Assembly (NCBI RefSeq): GCF_004010325.2
Contig: NZ_SADR02000013.1
Location: 144,410-208,409 of the forward strand
Source of the DNA: Mesorhizobium sp. M00.F.Ca.ET.216.01.1.1
Lineage (GTDB): Bacteria; Pseudomonadota; Alphaproteobacteria; Rhizobiales; Rhizobiaceae
Direction of reading: 5' to 3'
DNA: 64,000 nucleotides
The notes below the pieces were generated by a model, which did no database searches, had not been told where the DNA came from, and saw nothing but the letters and a program-made list of their open reading frames with translations. Both the position numbers and the translations under genes were made by a program. Numbering within the stretch: the first letter of the stretch is position 1; the number at the start of each line of letters is the position of its first letter. Shown piece by piece: positions 1 to 8,710 of the stretch.

Positions 1-468
1 GGACGGCCAGTCAGCGCCAACGGCCTGGCGGCGCTCGCCTATGGCGCCGGGTTTGGCATGGCGGCACTTCTTGACGGTGTGATTGATCGCCTGGGAGCGC
101 GGCGCATCATGCCGTTCGCCTATCTCCTCGTCGCCATCGTCTATGTTGCGCTTGCCGCGGCAAGCGCCAGCTTCGCTCTGACCATTGCGATGGTGGCCGC
201 CTGGGGCCTTGCCAATCATTTCGGGCTGAATGTGCTCGTGATGCGCCTGTCGGCGCTCGATCCTTCGCGCCGCGGCACCATCATGGGTTTGAACAGTGCG
301 GTGACCTATCTCGCGGTGTTTGTCGGCACCACAGCCTTCGGGCCGCTTTATACCGGGTTGGGTTTTGCGGCATCCGCGATCGTGGCAGCGTTGCTCATGC
401 TGGTTGCTGTCACGGCGGCGACGTGGCGTTCGCCGCGCGCGACAGTGGTTCGGCAAGGCGCCAACTGA
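1..468 (+). CDS. MFS transporter, C-terminal part (partial at window edge)
   Basis: The frame is open from the first base of the window and ends at a TGA at 466-468; the real start lies upstream. The visible 155 residues are strongly hydrophobic, with about four membrane-spanning stretches separated by short Arg/Pro-rich loops (e.g. DRLGARR), the pattern of the last helices of a 12-TM major facilitator permease. An internal ATG at 58 is in frame but sits inside the hydrophobic core, so it is not a start. The substrate cannot be inferred. It converges on the sigma-factor gene with a 49-bp gap. Confidence 0.7.
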   Translation, partial: GRPVSANGLAALAYGAGFGMAALLDGVIDRLGARRIMPFAYLLVAIVYVALAAASASFALTIAMVAAWGLANHFGLNVLVMRLSALDPSRRGTIMGLNSAVTYLAVFVGTTAFGPLYTGLGFAASAIVAALLMLVAVTAATWRSPRATVVRQGAN

Positions 469-518
469 AGGTTGGCTCGGCTGGCCCGACGCAGGCTCGA
501 ACCGGCGTGCGCCAACCT
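469..518. terminator. Inverted repeat between convergent genes
   Basis: AGGTTGGC (469-476) and GCCAACCT (511-518) are perfect 8-bp arms between the stop codons of the MFS gene and the oppositely oriented sigma-factor gene. There is no clear T-run on either side, so a shared terminator is an inference from position. Confidence 0.35.
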
Positions 519-1432
519 CAAGTCGGGTTGGCAACGACCTTGCCGGCGGCCGGCATCATCCAAGGGCAAGCATAATAGTCGGTGATGCGACTTATGATCC
601 CGTCGACGGCTTTGATCCGAACCGCATGCGCTGGTTTCCAGCCGTCGTCGCTCGGATGCAGCACCAGCAGCACCGCCTCGCCGTCGATCTCGCCCGTCAC
701 CATCTTCCAGGTCATTTGCGCCTTTTCATATTCGACAAAGTAAGGCGATTCCGACAGCCGGCCCCTGAAGCAATCCGCGACCCGCAACTGGGCATCGGCG
801 CTGGTCAACGCCCGTACGCCGTCCCAGTCACGACGGTTGAAGAGTTCGACATAGCGACTGAGCAATCGCGAAAGTTCGGGATCACGCTCGGGCTCCGAGC
901 GGACGGTTGGCCCGCCTGGCAACGCAGCAAGCTTCGAGCGGCCACGGCTCAAAGCTGCCTTGACGCCGCCCACCGTCGAGCCGACAAGGTCGGCAATCTC
1001 TTCCAGCGAATAGTCGAAGACATCCTTGAGCAGGACGCAGGCGCGCTCCTTGGGCGGCAGGTTGATTACCAGCCGTTCGATCGCCCGATCCGCACCGTGG
1101 CCTGCCGGCTCGACGGGCAGGATGATCTCATCTTCGACGAAGCCTGCTTCTGCCCGCTCGCGCACCTGCCGGTTGCGCAGGAAATCGATGCAGCGGTTGT
1201 GTGCGATACGAAACAGCCAAGGACGAAGGGCGCTTGTCTCATCAAGCTTCTCGATCTTCCGATAGGCCTCGAACAGCGCTTCCTGCATGACATCCTCGGC
1301 GTCGAGCGTCGAACCTGTCATGCGGGCGCAGTAGCGATGCAACCGTCCACGCAAATGCGCGACCGTTTCCAGGAACGCGGCATAGCGGACGTCAAAGAGC
1401 CCGGTGGGAGAGAGTCTTGGCTGCATCGTCAT
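518..1432 (-). CDS. ECF-type sigma-70 factor with C-terminal SnoaL-like domain
   Basis: About 304 residues. Region 2 (DAEDVMQEALFEAYRKI, then RPWLFRIAHNRCIDFLRNR) and region 4 (LPPKERACVLLKDVFDYSLEEIADLVGSTVGGVKAALSRGR) are both plain. The last 100 residues form an NTF2/SnoaL-like domain (YVELFNRRDWDGVRAL), as in ECF groups that carry such a domain in place of a separate anti-sigma factor. The frame is open up to 1573, but MTMQPRLSP at 1432 is preferred because the upstream stretch is not sigma-like; the RBS is weak. It lies downstream of the RibD-like gene on the same strand. The target regulon is unknown. Confidence 0.82.
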   Translation of the reverse strand: MTMQPRLSPTGLFDVRYAAFLETVAHLRGRLHRYCARMTGSTLDAEDVMQEALFEAYRKIEKLDETSALRPWLFRIAHNRCIDFLRNRQVRERAEAGFVEDEIILPVEPAGHGADRAIERLVINLPPKERACVLLKDVFDYSLEEIADLVGSTVGGVKAALSRGRSKLAALPGGPTVRSEPERDPELSRLLSRYVELFNRRDWDGVRALTSADAQLRVADCFRGRLSESPYFVEYEKAQMTWKMVTGEIDGEAVLLVLHPSDDGWKPAHAVRIKAVDGIISRITDYYACPWMMPAAGKVVANPT

Positions 1433-1569
1433 ATCATCCGGAGCACGGTCAGGCACTTCTCGCAAGGGGAATGCTCGCCTGCCTGCCGGCAAGATCGCCG
1501 GCCAACATCCAAGACGTATGACGCCAGCGAAAGGATACGTGTGCTGCCTGACCGACTCCGCTGACGCCA

Positions 1570-2109
1570 TCATCGCGGAACGTAGGTCAGCGTTATGACG
1601 CCGTTCCTGAACCGATGCGTATCGACAAGCTCCAGATTGACCAGCGACGGATCGACATCCTGGAAGGCGCGTTTGCCATGGCCCACGCGGGTTGGCACGA
1701 TGGAGAGCTGGTACTCGTCGACAAGCTTGTTGGCGAGCAGCGTCTGGTCGAGATTGCTCACCCCATACTTCAGTATGTTGCCGCCGGGCTGTTGCTTGAT
1801 CCTGGCGATTTCGGCGGCGACATCACCCTCGATCAGCGCAGAGTTCCAGCTCACATCCTTGAGGGTCCGGGACGCGACCAGTTTCTTCAGCCCGTTCATC
1901 CGGTCCATGTACTTGCTGCCCTTGACCTGCGGCCAGCGCGTCGAAAACATCTCATAAGTGACGCGACCGAGCAGGAAGAAATCCGCCTCGCCGGCCTTTT
2001 CGTAGGAATGCTCCCTGGCTTCGTCGTCGAAGAAGGGGGAAGCCCAGTCCATTGGTGCTTCGATGACGCCGTCCAGCGAAACGAAGCTGCCCACGATCAA
2101 TTTTCTCAT
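1570..2109 (-). CDS. Dihydrofolate reductase family protein (RibD C-terminal type)
   Basis: 179 residues starting MRKLIVGSFVSLDGVIEAP, the typical opening of stand-alone RibD-C/DHFR-fold proteins, which use NAD(P)H to reduce pteridine- or pyrimidine-like substrates. Other family signatures are FFLLGRVTYEMF and the C-terminal half with LSIVPTRVGHGKRAF. The ATG at 2109 is fixed by AGGAG about 8 nt upstream; the frame runs open to 2571 but that part is low-complexity shadow sequence. No true riboflavin function is implied: these small homologues usually sit next to sigma factors or regulators, as here, and their substrates are largely unknown. Confidence 0.8.
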   Translation of the reverse strand: MRKLIVGSFVSLDGVIEAPMDWASPFFDDEAREHSYEKAGEADFFLLGRVTYEMFSTRWPQVKGSKYMDRMNGLKKLVASRTLKDVSWNSALIEGDVAAEIARIKQQPGGNILKYGVSNLDQTLLANKLVDEYQLSIVPTRVGHGKRAFQDVDPSLVNLELVDTHRFRNGVITLTYVPR

Positions 2110-2280
2110 TCGTGTCTCCTGATGCACAGATTCCATGATTGAGACGTTCCTGGTTCGGTTTTGGATACGGGGCTCGCACTGCTTGTGCGTTTGCCGGGCG
2201 TCAAAGCTTGCAAACCTGCCCGTCCTGTCCTTCGGTAACGCTTGGCGAATATCTGGCGCCGAGCTCCGTCTGGACATGCG

Positions 2281-2709
2281 ATGAACACGACGCTTGAAAC
2301 CACCGCCGACCCTTCGCCTGAAGAGCTCGCCTTTCTCGGAGAGCGGCTTGCGGCATTCAACGACAGCGATGTCGGCGCTTCCGGGAGAAAGACGCTCGCC
2401 GTATTCGTGCGCGACGAGAATGGAAAAGTTGTCGCCGGCATCTCGGGATACACCGCCTGGGGCTGGCTTTACGTGCAATGGCTCTGGGTCGATGAACGGC
2501 TGCGCGGCGAGCATCTGGCCGGCAGGATGCTGGATGCGGCCGAGCGGGAAGCCGTCGCGCGCGGCTGTCACGGCTCCTTGATCGACACCTTCAATCCGAA
2601 GGCAGCCAAGGCCTATGAGCGCCAGGGATATCGGCCCTTCGGCGTGCTTCCCGACTTCCCCGTCGGCCGTAACCGCGTCTACATGCAGAAGAAGCTGCTG
2701 GGTGATTGA
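2281..2709 (+). CDS. GNAT-family N-acetyltransferase
   Basis: 142 residues. The core acetyl-CoA-binding segment is visible as LWVDERLRGEHLAGRMLDAAE (R-x-x-G-x-A-like loop followed by a helix), then a strand and the C-terminal NPKAAKAYERQGYRPFG motif common to this superfamily. The start MNTTLETT at 2281 is chosen because the 13 in-frame residues before it are unlike the family; there is no strong RBS. It diverges from the RibD-like gene, with 171 bp between them containing nothing else recognisable. The acetylated substrate is unknown. Confidence 0.75.
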   Translation: MNTTLETTADPSPEELAFLGERLAAFNDSDVGASGRKTLAVFVRDENGKVVAGISGYTAWGWLYVQWLWVDERLRGEHLAGRMLDAAEREAVARGCHGSLIDTFNPKAAKAYERQGYRPFGVLPDFPVGRNRVYMQKKLLGD

Positions 2710-2745
2710 CCCATCCCATAGAATGGAATGGGTCTATCTTTTTGT
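2708..2745 (+). terminator. Rho-independent terminator after the GNAT gene
   Basis: GACCCAT (2708-2714) pairs with ATGGGTC (2728-2734), with an inner CCAT/ATGG pairing, followed by the T-rich TATCTTTTTG. The stem begins at the stop codon of the acetyltransferase gene. Confidence 0.7.
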
Positions 2746-2747
2746 TT

Positions 2748-2796
2748 GACCATGACCTTTTCCGAAAACCGGTTTCCACTTTTCGGGATCATGGTC
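2748..2796. repeat. Palindromic intergenic repeat (rhizobial REP-like)
   Basis: GACCATGA (2748-2755) and TCATGGTC (2789-2796) flank inner arms CCGAAAA and TTTTCGG. The same core (CATGA, CCTTTCCGAAAA, TTTTCGGG, TCATG) recurs at 22264-22307 in this window. It abuts the stop codon of anmK and may act as a transcript end for that strand. Confidence 0.65.
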
Positions 2797-3911
2797 TAGC
2801 CAGCAAGCCGCCCACCGCGCATCGGCTGCGGTACGCCGGTCGTCGTCGGGAAGCTGATCGGCAGGCCCCTGAGCACGCGAACCGCAAGGAAGGCAAAGCA
2901 CTCCGCCTCGACCGCGTCGCCTTTCCAGCCGAGCGCCTCCGCCGGCACGGCTTCGACGCCGGCGCGGGTGGCAAGCATAGCCATGATCGCCGGGTTGTGA
3001 CGGCCGCCGCCGCTGACCACCAGTCGCTTCGGCCGGCGTGGCAGTAGGTCGAGCGCCTTGCCGACGGCGGCGCAAGTGAACGCTGTCAGCGTTGCTGCGC
3101 CGTCCTCGGCGTTCATTCCGTCGGCCATCGTCGCGCCGAAGTCGAAACGGTCCAGCGATTTCGGATAGGGCTTGGTCAGATAGGGATGTTCAAGCAGCCT
3201 GGCGAGCCGCGCCTCGTCGACCGTGCCGGCGCGGGCCAGCGCGCCGTCGCGATCCATTTCGCCAAGCCCCTTCGACTTGATGAAATCGTTGAGCGGCGCG
3301 TTGGCCGGCCCGGTGTCGAAGGCAACGACATTGTCCTTGCCGTCCCACCAGGTGATGTTGGCGACGCCGCCGAGATTGAGCACCGCCGTGTCGCCGCTGG
3401 CATCGGCATCGCGCAGCAGCGCGGCGTGATAGGCCGCCGACAACGGCGCGCCCTGGCCGCCAGCGCGCATGTCGGCCGAGCGGAAATCATAGGCGACCTT
3501 GGTTCCCAGGATCGCATGCATCAGCGCGCCGTCGCCGAGCTGGCGAGTCTGGCCGAGACGGCCGACTTGCGGGGCACGATGCAATACGGTCTGGCCGTGG
3601 AAGCCGACGACTCCGATGTCGGCCATCGTCAATCCATAGCTTTCGACCAGCTTCTTGACCGCCGCAGACTGGGCACGCGTCAGCGCCTCTTCGGCCTCGC
3701 GGAAGATCGCCGGCTCCGGTCCGCTGAAATTCCACGTCCTTGCCTGGCGCAGCGTCTCCTCCAGCAAGGTGCGGATCGACTGCGCATAGGGCGCCAGCGT
3801 GTAGGTGCCGAAATCCTCGATCCGCTCGCCGTCGGTCTTGATCAGCGCGACATCGATATTGCCGTCGAGGACGGTGCCGGTCATCAGGCCGACGGCCCAG
3901 ATTGGTTCCAT
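2796..3911 (-). CDS. anmK: Anhydro-N-acetylmuramic acid kinase
   Basis: 371 residues matching AnmK along the length. AnmK hydrolyses and phosphorylates 1,6-anhydro-MurNAc to MurNAc-6-phosphate in the cytoplasm. Visible motifs are GLMTGTVLDGNIDVAL (phosphate loop; the family more often reads MSGTSLDG), GFHGQT, DMRAGGQGAPL with the catalytic-Asp block, LNLGGVANIT, FDTGPANAPLND and VSGGGRHN. The start MEPIWAVG at 3911 is 2 bp from the stop of the upstream hydrolase gene, so the two are translationally close. Its product feeds MurQ, encoded at the other end of the same-strand run. It is the last gene of the recycling unit and ends against a palindromic repeat. Confidence 0.95.
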   Translation of the reverse strand: MEPIWAVGLMTGTVLDGNIDVALIKTDGERIEDFGTYTLAPYAQSIRTLLEETLRQARTWNFSGPEPAIFREAEEALTRAQSAAVKKLVESYGLTMADIGVVGFHGQTVLHRAPQVGRLGQTRQLGDGALMHAILGTKVAYDFRSADMRAGGQGAPLSAAYHAALLRDADASGDTAVLNLGGVANITWWDGKDNVVAFDTGPANAPLNDFIKSKGLGEMDRDGALARAGTVDEARLARLLEHPYLTKPYPKSLDRFDFGATMADGMNAEDGAATLTAFTCAAVGKALDLLPRRPKRLVVSGGGRHNPAIMAMLATRAGVEAVPAEALGWKGDAVEAECFAFLAVRVLRGLPISFPTTTGVPQPMRGGRLAG

Positions 3912-3913
3912 GG

Positions 3914-4915
3914 TTAGGCTCCATTGACGAGATCGCCGACCGATTGGCGAAGTGCTGCGATCCCGCTGTTGAAATGACGTGTCGGATGGATCCGGTTGGT
4001 GAGCAAGGTCCACGCTCTGCCTTTGTCGACGTCGATCCACAGCCCGGTGCCGGTGAAGCCGGTATGCCCTATCGTTTCAGGGCTGCACAATCCCCCGCCG
4101 GACCAGCCCTCATGTGGCCGCTCCCAACCATGGGTTCGAGTTGCGGACAAGGGTTCGCGCATCAGCGTGATCGAACGGCCGGACACCCCGGTCCCATCCA
4201 GCAGCCCTTGCGCGAAGTCGAGGATCGACGCCGCCGTTCCGAACAGCCCGGCGTGGCCTGCGCCTTGCAGCGCCGAGCAATTGTCGTCGTGGACTTCGCC
4301 CGAGAGCACGCGATGGCGCCAGGTGCAGTCTTCGGTCGCGGCAGCAGCATCCGGCTCGGCGGAAAACGCAAAGCCCAGGCCGGGATCCATGTCGCGGATG
4401 GTCTTTCCTGACAAGCGCTCCAGGGCAAAGCCGAGCAGCATGAAGTTGATGTCGGAATAAACAGGCGTCCCTGCCTGCCATTCGCGCTGCAGGACGAAGG
4501 CGCGCAACAGCTCAGGGTCGCGCCCGTAAGTGTAGATCGGCGCGACGGCGGGAAAGGGCGTCTGATGCCCAAGACACTGGCGAAACGTCACCTTCCGCTC
4601 CCAGGCCTTTTCATCGTACTGGCGAAGGTCGGGCAGCACCGAGATCAGCGGCGCGTCGAGATCGATGACGCCTTCCTCCGCCAGCGCCAGGATGCGCGGC
4701 GTGGTGAAGATGACCTTGGTCAGCGAGGCAAGGTCGAACCAGGTCTCGATATGCATCACCCTGATATCAGGCACGCGCTGGGCCGAGCCGATTGCCTGCA
4801 CAATGCGTTGGCCGTCCCGGCCGACAATGCCAAGCACGCCGCCCGGAATGCGGCCCTCGTTCACCGCCGCTTCGAGAGGGGCGAATGCGCGGTTGAAAAG
4901 GTCGCGATCGATCAA
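3914..4915 (-). CDS. Beta-lactamase-fold serine hydrolase, putative muropeptide amidase or peptidase
   Basis: 333 residues of the class C beta-lactamase/DD-peptidase superfamily. The SxxK nucleophile motif is S64-L-T-K67; the second motif reads Y153-S-D rather than Y-x-N; the third is H284-T-G rather than K-T-G. No signal peptide is visible, so it is probably cytoplasmic. The start is taken as TTG at 4915 because GGGAGG lies 6 nt upstream; the frame is open to 4942 without an RBS. In Bacillus subtilis a similar hydrolase, AmiE (YbbE), is encoded with murQ and murR and removes peptides from MurNAc; a like role here is inferred from its place between the importer genes and anmK. Confidence 0.8.
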   Translation of the reverse strand: MIDRDLFNRAFAPLEAAVNEGRIPGGVLGIVGRDGQRIVQAIGSAQRVPDIRVMHIETWFDLASLTKVIFTTPRILALAEEGVIDLDAPLISVLPDLRQYDEKAWERKVTFRQCLGHQTPFPAVAPIYTYGRDPELLRAFVLQREWQAGTPVYSDINFMLLGFALERLSGKTIRDMDPGLGFAFSAEPDAAAATEDCTWRHRVLSGEVHDDNCSALQGAGHAGLFGTAASILDFAQGLLDGTGVSGRSITLMREPLSATRTHGWERPHEGWSGGGLCSPETIGHTGFTGTGLWIDVDKGRAWTLLTNRIHPTRHFNSGIAALRQSVGDLVNGA

Positions 4916-4953
4916 TTGCCGCCTCCCTTTGAAAGGCAGCAATCCTTCGCGCG

Positions 4954-5119
4954 CCCCTCTGGCCTGCCGGCCATCTCCCCCTCAAGGGAGGAGATTGGAT
5001 GTCGCCTTGGCTTTCGCCAATTTCCAACGTTGCAGAAAAGGACGTCGAGGCCGAAGCTACCAATCTCCCCCCTTGAGGGGGAGATGCCAAATTTTGGCAA
5101 AGAGGGCAGGCCAGAGGGG
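4954..5119. repeat. Nested palindromic MITE-like element inside the operon
   Basis: Outer arms CCCCTCTGGCCTGCC (4954-4968) and GGCAGGCCAGAGGGG (5105-5119) are perfect 15-bp inverted repeats. Inside lie a second pair, CATCTCCCCCTCAAGGG near 4972 and its near-complement ending near 5086. Such elements are common between genes in Mesorhizobium. It contains no ORF and sits between the ABC ATPase and hydrolase genes, both on the minus strand. Confidence 0.75.
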
Positions 5120-5132
5120 GGTATTGCCGCAC

Positions 5133-6881
5133 TCACGCCTCAACCCTCACCTTGTGATCCGGCCCGAACTCGTCCCACTTGGCCGGACTTGGCTCAAATC
5201 CCAGCGGCCGCACAAGCGAGGGCACCTGGCGCGTATCGAGCTCGAAACGTTCATGTCGCCGGTCGATGGTCGGGACGGCCGCAATAAGCTTCTTGGTGTA
5301 TGGGTGCTTCGGTTGCGACAACACCGATGTGGCGTCGCCGATCTCGACGATCTGCCCGGCATAGATGACTGCGATGCGGTGGGCGATCCGCTCGACGACG
5401 GCCATGTCGTGCGAGATGAACAGATAGGCCAGCCCGAACTCGCGCTGCAGGTCGACCAGAAGCTCCAGCACCCTGGCCTGCACCGAGACATCGAGCGCCG
5501 AAACCGCCTCGTCCAGAACGACGACGGAAGGGTTGAGCATCAGGGCGCGGGCGATGCACAGCCTTTGCCGCTGGCCGCCCGAGAATTCGTGCGGATAGCG
5601 CTCAAGGCTGTTTTCCGGCAGGCCGACGCGTTTCAGCAACGTGGTCATCTTCGCCCGCGTTTCAGCGTTCACATGGCCACCGTTGGCGATGACAGGTTCC
5701 GCGAGGATGCTCGCGATGCTGAGCCTGGGATTGAGCGAAGCATAGGGGTTCTGGAACACCATCTGCACCGGCAGCGCGCCCTGTCCGGCTGCAGTCTTGC
5801 GGATCCTTGCCGAGAACGTGCCGCGCGTCGACCGCACCAGCCCCAGGACCGCGCGTGCGGTGGTCGACTTGCCGGAACCGCTCTCGCCGACGATGGCCAG
5901 CGTCTCGCCGGGCATCAGGTCGAAATCCACACCGTCCACCGCATGCACCGCGCCGGTTGCACGGCCGAAAAGGCCTGACTTGACGGGAAACCGCACCACG
6001 AGGCCGTCGACCTTCAGCGCCGGTTCGGTGCTCCTGTCGCTTTCGCGCCGCCCGTCCGCACGCGTCGCGCGGCCGCTGGCGAAATGCGGCACGGCGTGCA
6101 GCAGATGCTTGGTGTAGGGATGCTGCGGATTGTCGAGGATCTGGTTCAGCTCACCTTGCTCGACCGCCTCTCCGCCCTGCATCACCAGGATCTTGTCGGC
6201 GATGCCGGCGACCAGGCCGATGTCGTGTGTGATGAAGATCATCGACATGCCGGTTTCCCGTTTGAGCTCAGCAAGCAGCGCCATGATCTGGGCCTGCACC
6301 GTCACGTCGAGTGCCGTTGTCGGCTCGTCGGCGATGAGCAGGCGAGGATTGCAGGCGAGCGCGATGGCGATCATCACCCGCTGCAGCATGCCGCCTGACA
6401 ACTGGTTCGGCGTGTATTTCAAGCGCCGTGCCGCATCGGGAATGCGCACGCGGTCGAGCGCATCCTTGGCCGCTGCCGTCGCCTGCCTGCCGGTCAGGCC
6501 GCGATGCAGGCGAAACGATTCCTCGATCTGCGTGCCGATGGTCAGCACCGGATTGAGCGAGGTCATCGGCTCCTGGAAAATCATGCCGATCTCGGCGCCG
6601 CGGATTTTTGTCAGTTGCGGCTCGGCCGCGGTCGTCAGGTCGAAGATGCTGTTGTCGGTCCGTCTCAGCTTGATCGAGCCGCCAGTGATGCGGCCGCCGC
6701 CAAAATCGACGAGGCGGTTGATCGACAGCGCGGTGACCGACTTGCCCGAACCGCTTTCGCCGACGATCGCAAGTGTTTCACCGTCCGCGAGGTCGAAACT
6801 GACGCTGCGAACGACCTCGTTGGCTTCAGGGTTGCGGCCGAAGCCGACGCGCAGGTCGCAGACCGATAGAAGCGGGATCAT
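5133..6881 (-). CDS. Dipeptide/oligopeptide-type ABC importer, fused double ATPase
   Basis: 582 residues with two complete ABC cassettes, equivalent to DppD and DppF joined. First half: Walker A GESGSGKSVTAL, signature LSGGMLQR, Walker B LLIADEPTTALD. Second half: GESGSGKSTTAR, FSGGQRQR, VVLDEAVSALD. Both halves carry the peptide-transporter extension (HPYTKHLLHAVP and HPYTKKLIAAVP). The start MIPLLSV at 6881 overlaps the permease stop by 4 bp (ATGA). It energises uptake by the two adjacent permeases; the context of murQ, anmK and a hydrolase points to murein peptides or anhydromuropeptides as cargo, which is inference. Confidence 0.93.
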   Translation of the reverse strand: MIPLLSVCDLRVGFGRNPEANEVVRSVSFDLADGETLAIVGESGSGKSVTALSINRLVDFGGGRITGGSIKLRRTDNSIFDLTTAAEPQLTKIRGAEIGMIFQEPMTSLNPVLTIGTQIEESFRLHRGLTGRQATAAAKDALDRVRIPDAARRLKYTPNQLSGGMLQRVMIAIALACNPRLLIADEPTTALDVTVQAQIMALLAELKRETGMSMIFITHDIGLVAGIADKILVMQGGEAVEQGELNQILDNPQHPYTKHLLHAVPHFASGRATRADGRRESDRSTEPALKVDGLVVRFPVKSGLFGRATGAVHAVDGVDFDLMPGETLAIVGESGSGKSTTARAVLGLVRSTRGTFSARIRKTAAGQGALPVQMVFQNPYASLNPRLSIASILAEPVIANGGHVNAETRAKMTTLLKRVGLPENSLERYPHEFSGGQRQRLCIARALMLNPSVVVLDEAVSALDVSVQARVLELLVDLQREFGLAYLFISHDMAVVERIAHRIAVIYAGQIVEIGDATSVLSQPKHPYTKKLIAAVPTIDRRHERFELDTRQVPSLVRPLGFEPSPAKWDEFGPDHKVRVEA

Positions 6882-7717
6882 GCGATCGACCTCCGCATTC
6901 TGGGATCGAGGATGTCGCGCAAGGCGTCGCCAAGCAGGTTGAAACCGAGGATGCTGATCATGATTGTCACGCCGGGGAAGATCATCAGCCACGGTGCGGT
7001 TTCCATCAGATTGCGGCTGTCGCTCAGCATCAATCCGAGCGATGCGGCGGGCGGCTGGGTGCCCAGCCCAAGGAAGCTCAAGCCGGCCTCGGTCAGCAGC
7101 GCCCAAGCCAGCGCCAGGGTGACCTGGACGGTCAGCGGCGCCACCAGATTGAGCAACAAATGCCGTGTCAGGATGTAGGTCGGACTGCTGCCGAAGGTGC
7201 GAGCGGCATCGACGAATTCGCGCGCCTTGAGCGACAGGGCAGGGCCGCGCACCACGCGCGTGAAGATCGGCGTGTAGACGATGGCGATGGCAACGATACT
7301 GGTCCAGGTTCCGGGTCCGGCAACCGCGATGATCAGCAGTGCCAGCAGGATCGCCGGAAACGCCAGCAACACGTCCATGATCCGCATCAGGATGCCGTCC
7401 CAGCGGCGTCCGAACCAGGCTGCCGCCAGCCCGAGAACGGTGCCGGCGAGCGCTGCAAAGGCGACCGAGAAGAAGGCGACGGTGAAGGACTGGCCGATCC
7501 CGGTCATCAGCCGGCTCGCGACATCGCGGCCGAACAGGTCGGTGCCCATCCAGTAAGCGCCATCAGGCGCATGCAGCCGGTCTATCCGGTACTGCATCAG
7601 CGGATTGTGCGGCGTCAGCCCCAGCATTCCGAGGAAAGCGAGCAGCAGGTAAAGCGCAACGATCGCGCCGCCGATCCGGCCGCTGGTGTGCGCGAAGACG
7701 CCCCTGAAAATGCGCAT
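6878..7717 (-). CDS. ABC permease, DppC/OppC type
   Basis: 279 residues. Starts MRIFRGVFAHTSGRIGG; one N-terminal helix, the typical DppC periplasmic motif PDGAYWMGTDLFGRDVASR, then the BPD_transp_1 core with the EAA loop (EFVDAARTFGSSPTYILTRHLL). About six membrane segments. ATG at 7717 overlaps the previous permease stop by one base, and its own stop overlaps the ATPase start, so it is tightly coupled in the operon. Confidence 0.92.
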   Translation of the reverse strand: MRIFRGVFAHTSGRIGGAIVALYLLLAFLGMLGLTPHNPLMQYRIDRLHAPDGAYWMGTDLFGRDVASRLMTGIGQSFTVAFFSVAFAALAGTVLGLAAAWFGRRWDGILMRIMDVLLAFPAILLALLIIAVAGPGTWTSIVAIAIVYTPIFTRVVRGPALSLKAREFVDAARTFGSSPTYILTRHLLLNLVAPLTVQVTLALAWALLTEAGLSFLGLGTQPPAASLGLMLSDSRNLMETAPWLMIFPGVTIMISILGFNLLGDALRDILDPRMRRSIA

Positions 7718-8676
7718 CAATGCTCCCTCAGCCGGATGCGCGGATCGAGCGCCACATAGGTGAGGTCGACGAGGAGATTGACGACCATGAAGTTGAGGGC
7801 GATGAACAACACGCTGCCCTGCACCAGCGCGTAGTCGCGCTGCAGGATCGCATCCAGAACCATGCGGCCGAGACCTGGCAGCGCGTAGATCTGCTCGACG
7901 ATGACGGCGCCGCCCAGGAGATAGCCGAATTCGATGCCACTCAGCGTGACGACGGGAATGAGCGCATTCGGCAAGGCGTGCCGCCAGATGACGCTGCGGG
8001 CCGACGCGCCCTTGCTGCGTGCCGTCCTGACATAGTCGTCGCTCAGCACATCGAGCATCGCCGAACGCGATATGCGGGTCACCGAGGCGGCGAAGGCGAA
8101 TCCGAGCGTGACGGCCGGCAGCAACAACTGGCCGAGATTGCGCAGCGGGTCCTGCCACAGCGGTGAAAACTCGCCCATTGCCGGCAGCACGCCAAAACCG
8201 GCGGACAGCGTGTAGATGATCAGCAGGGCAAGAACGAAGTTCGGCGTCGACTGGCCGATCATGGCGATCATGCGCACGCCGAGGTCGGACAGCTTCTCAT
8301 TATGCGTGGCGGCAAAGACCCCGGCCGGCATGCCGACGACAAGCGCGATGATCATCGACAGCAGCGCGAGCTCGAGCGTCAGCGGGAAGCGCTCGAGAAT
8401 GACGCCGAGCACCGGCTTGCCATAGGTGGACGAGATGCCAAAATTGCCCTGCAAAAGGCCGAGCAGCCAGTGCCAGTACTGGATGAACCAGGGCTGGTCG
8501 ATGCCGAAATAGGCCGCAAGCGCGTCGCGCTGCTGCGGCGTCAGCAGGCCAGCTTCGGTGCCCAGCATCGCCGTGATCGAATCGCCCGGGACCATCCGGA
8601 TCGCCACGAACACGACGATCGACACGCCAATCAGGACGAGAGGAAACGTCGCCAGCCGTCGCATCAAGTAATTCAA
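7717..8676 (-). CDS. ABC permease, DppB/OppB type
   Basis: 319 residues with the DppB hallmark N-terminus (MRRLATFPLVLIGVSIVVFVAIRMVPGD) and EAA loop DYVRTARSKGASARSVIWRHALPNALIPV. The start is a TTG at 8676: GGGAGGTG lies 8 nt upstream, whereas the in-frame ATG at 8664 is too far from it. It forms the channel with the DppC-type partner. The gap to the binding-protein gene is 34 bp. Confidence 0.92.
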   Translation of the reverse strand: MNYLMRRLATFPLVLIGVSIVVFVAIRMVPGDSITAMLGTEAGLLTPQQRDALAAYFGIDQPWFIQYWHWLLGLLQGNFGISSTYGKPVLGVILERFPLTLELALLSMIIALVVGMPAGVFAATHNEKLSDLGVRMIAMIGQSTPNFVLALLIIYTLSAGFGVLPAMGEFSPLWQDPLRNLGQLLLPAVTLGFAFAASVTRISRSAMLDVLSDDYVRTARSKGASARSVIWRHALPNALIPVVTLSGIEFGYLLGGAVIVEQIYALPGLGRMVLDAILQRDYALVQGSVLFIALNFMVVNLLVDLTYVALDPRIRLREH

Positions 8677-8710
8677 GCGAAGAACACCTCCCGTCTAGAG
8701 CCGGACGCCG

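Noticed and set aside
481..517. tRNA-like GGCTCGAACC tract
   Set aside because: No acceptor or anticodon stems can be folded around it.
320..1564. 414-residue plus-strand frame
   Set aside because: Antisense to the sigma-factor gene, which has unmistakable regions 2 and 4.
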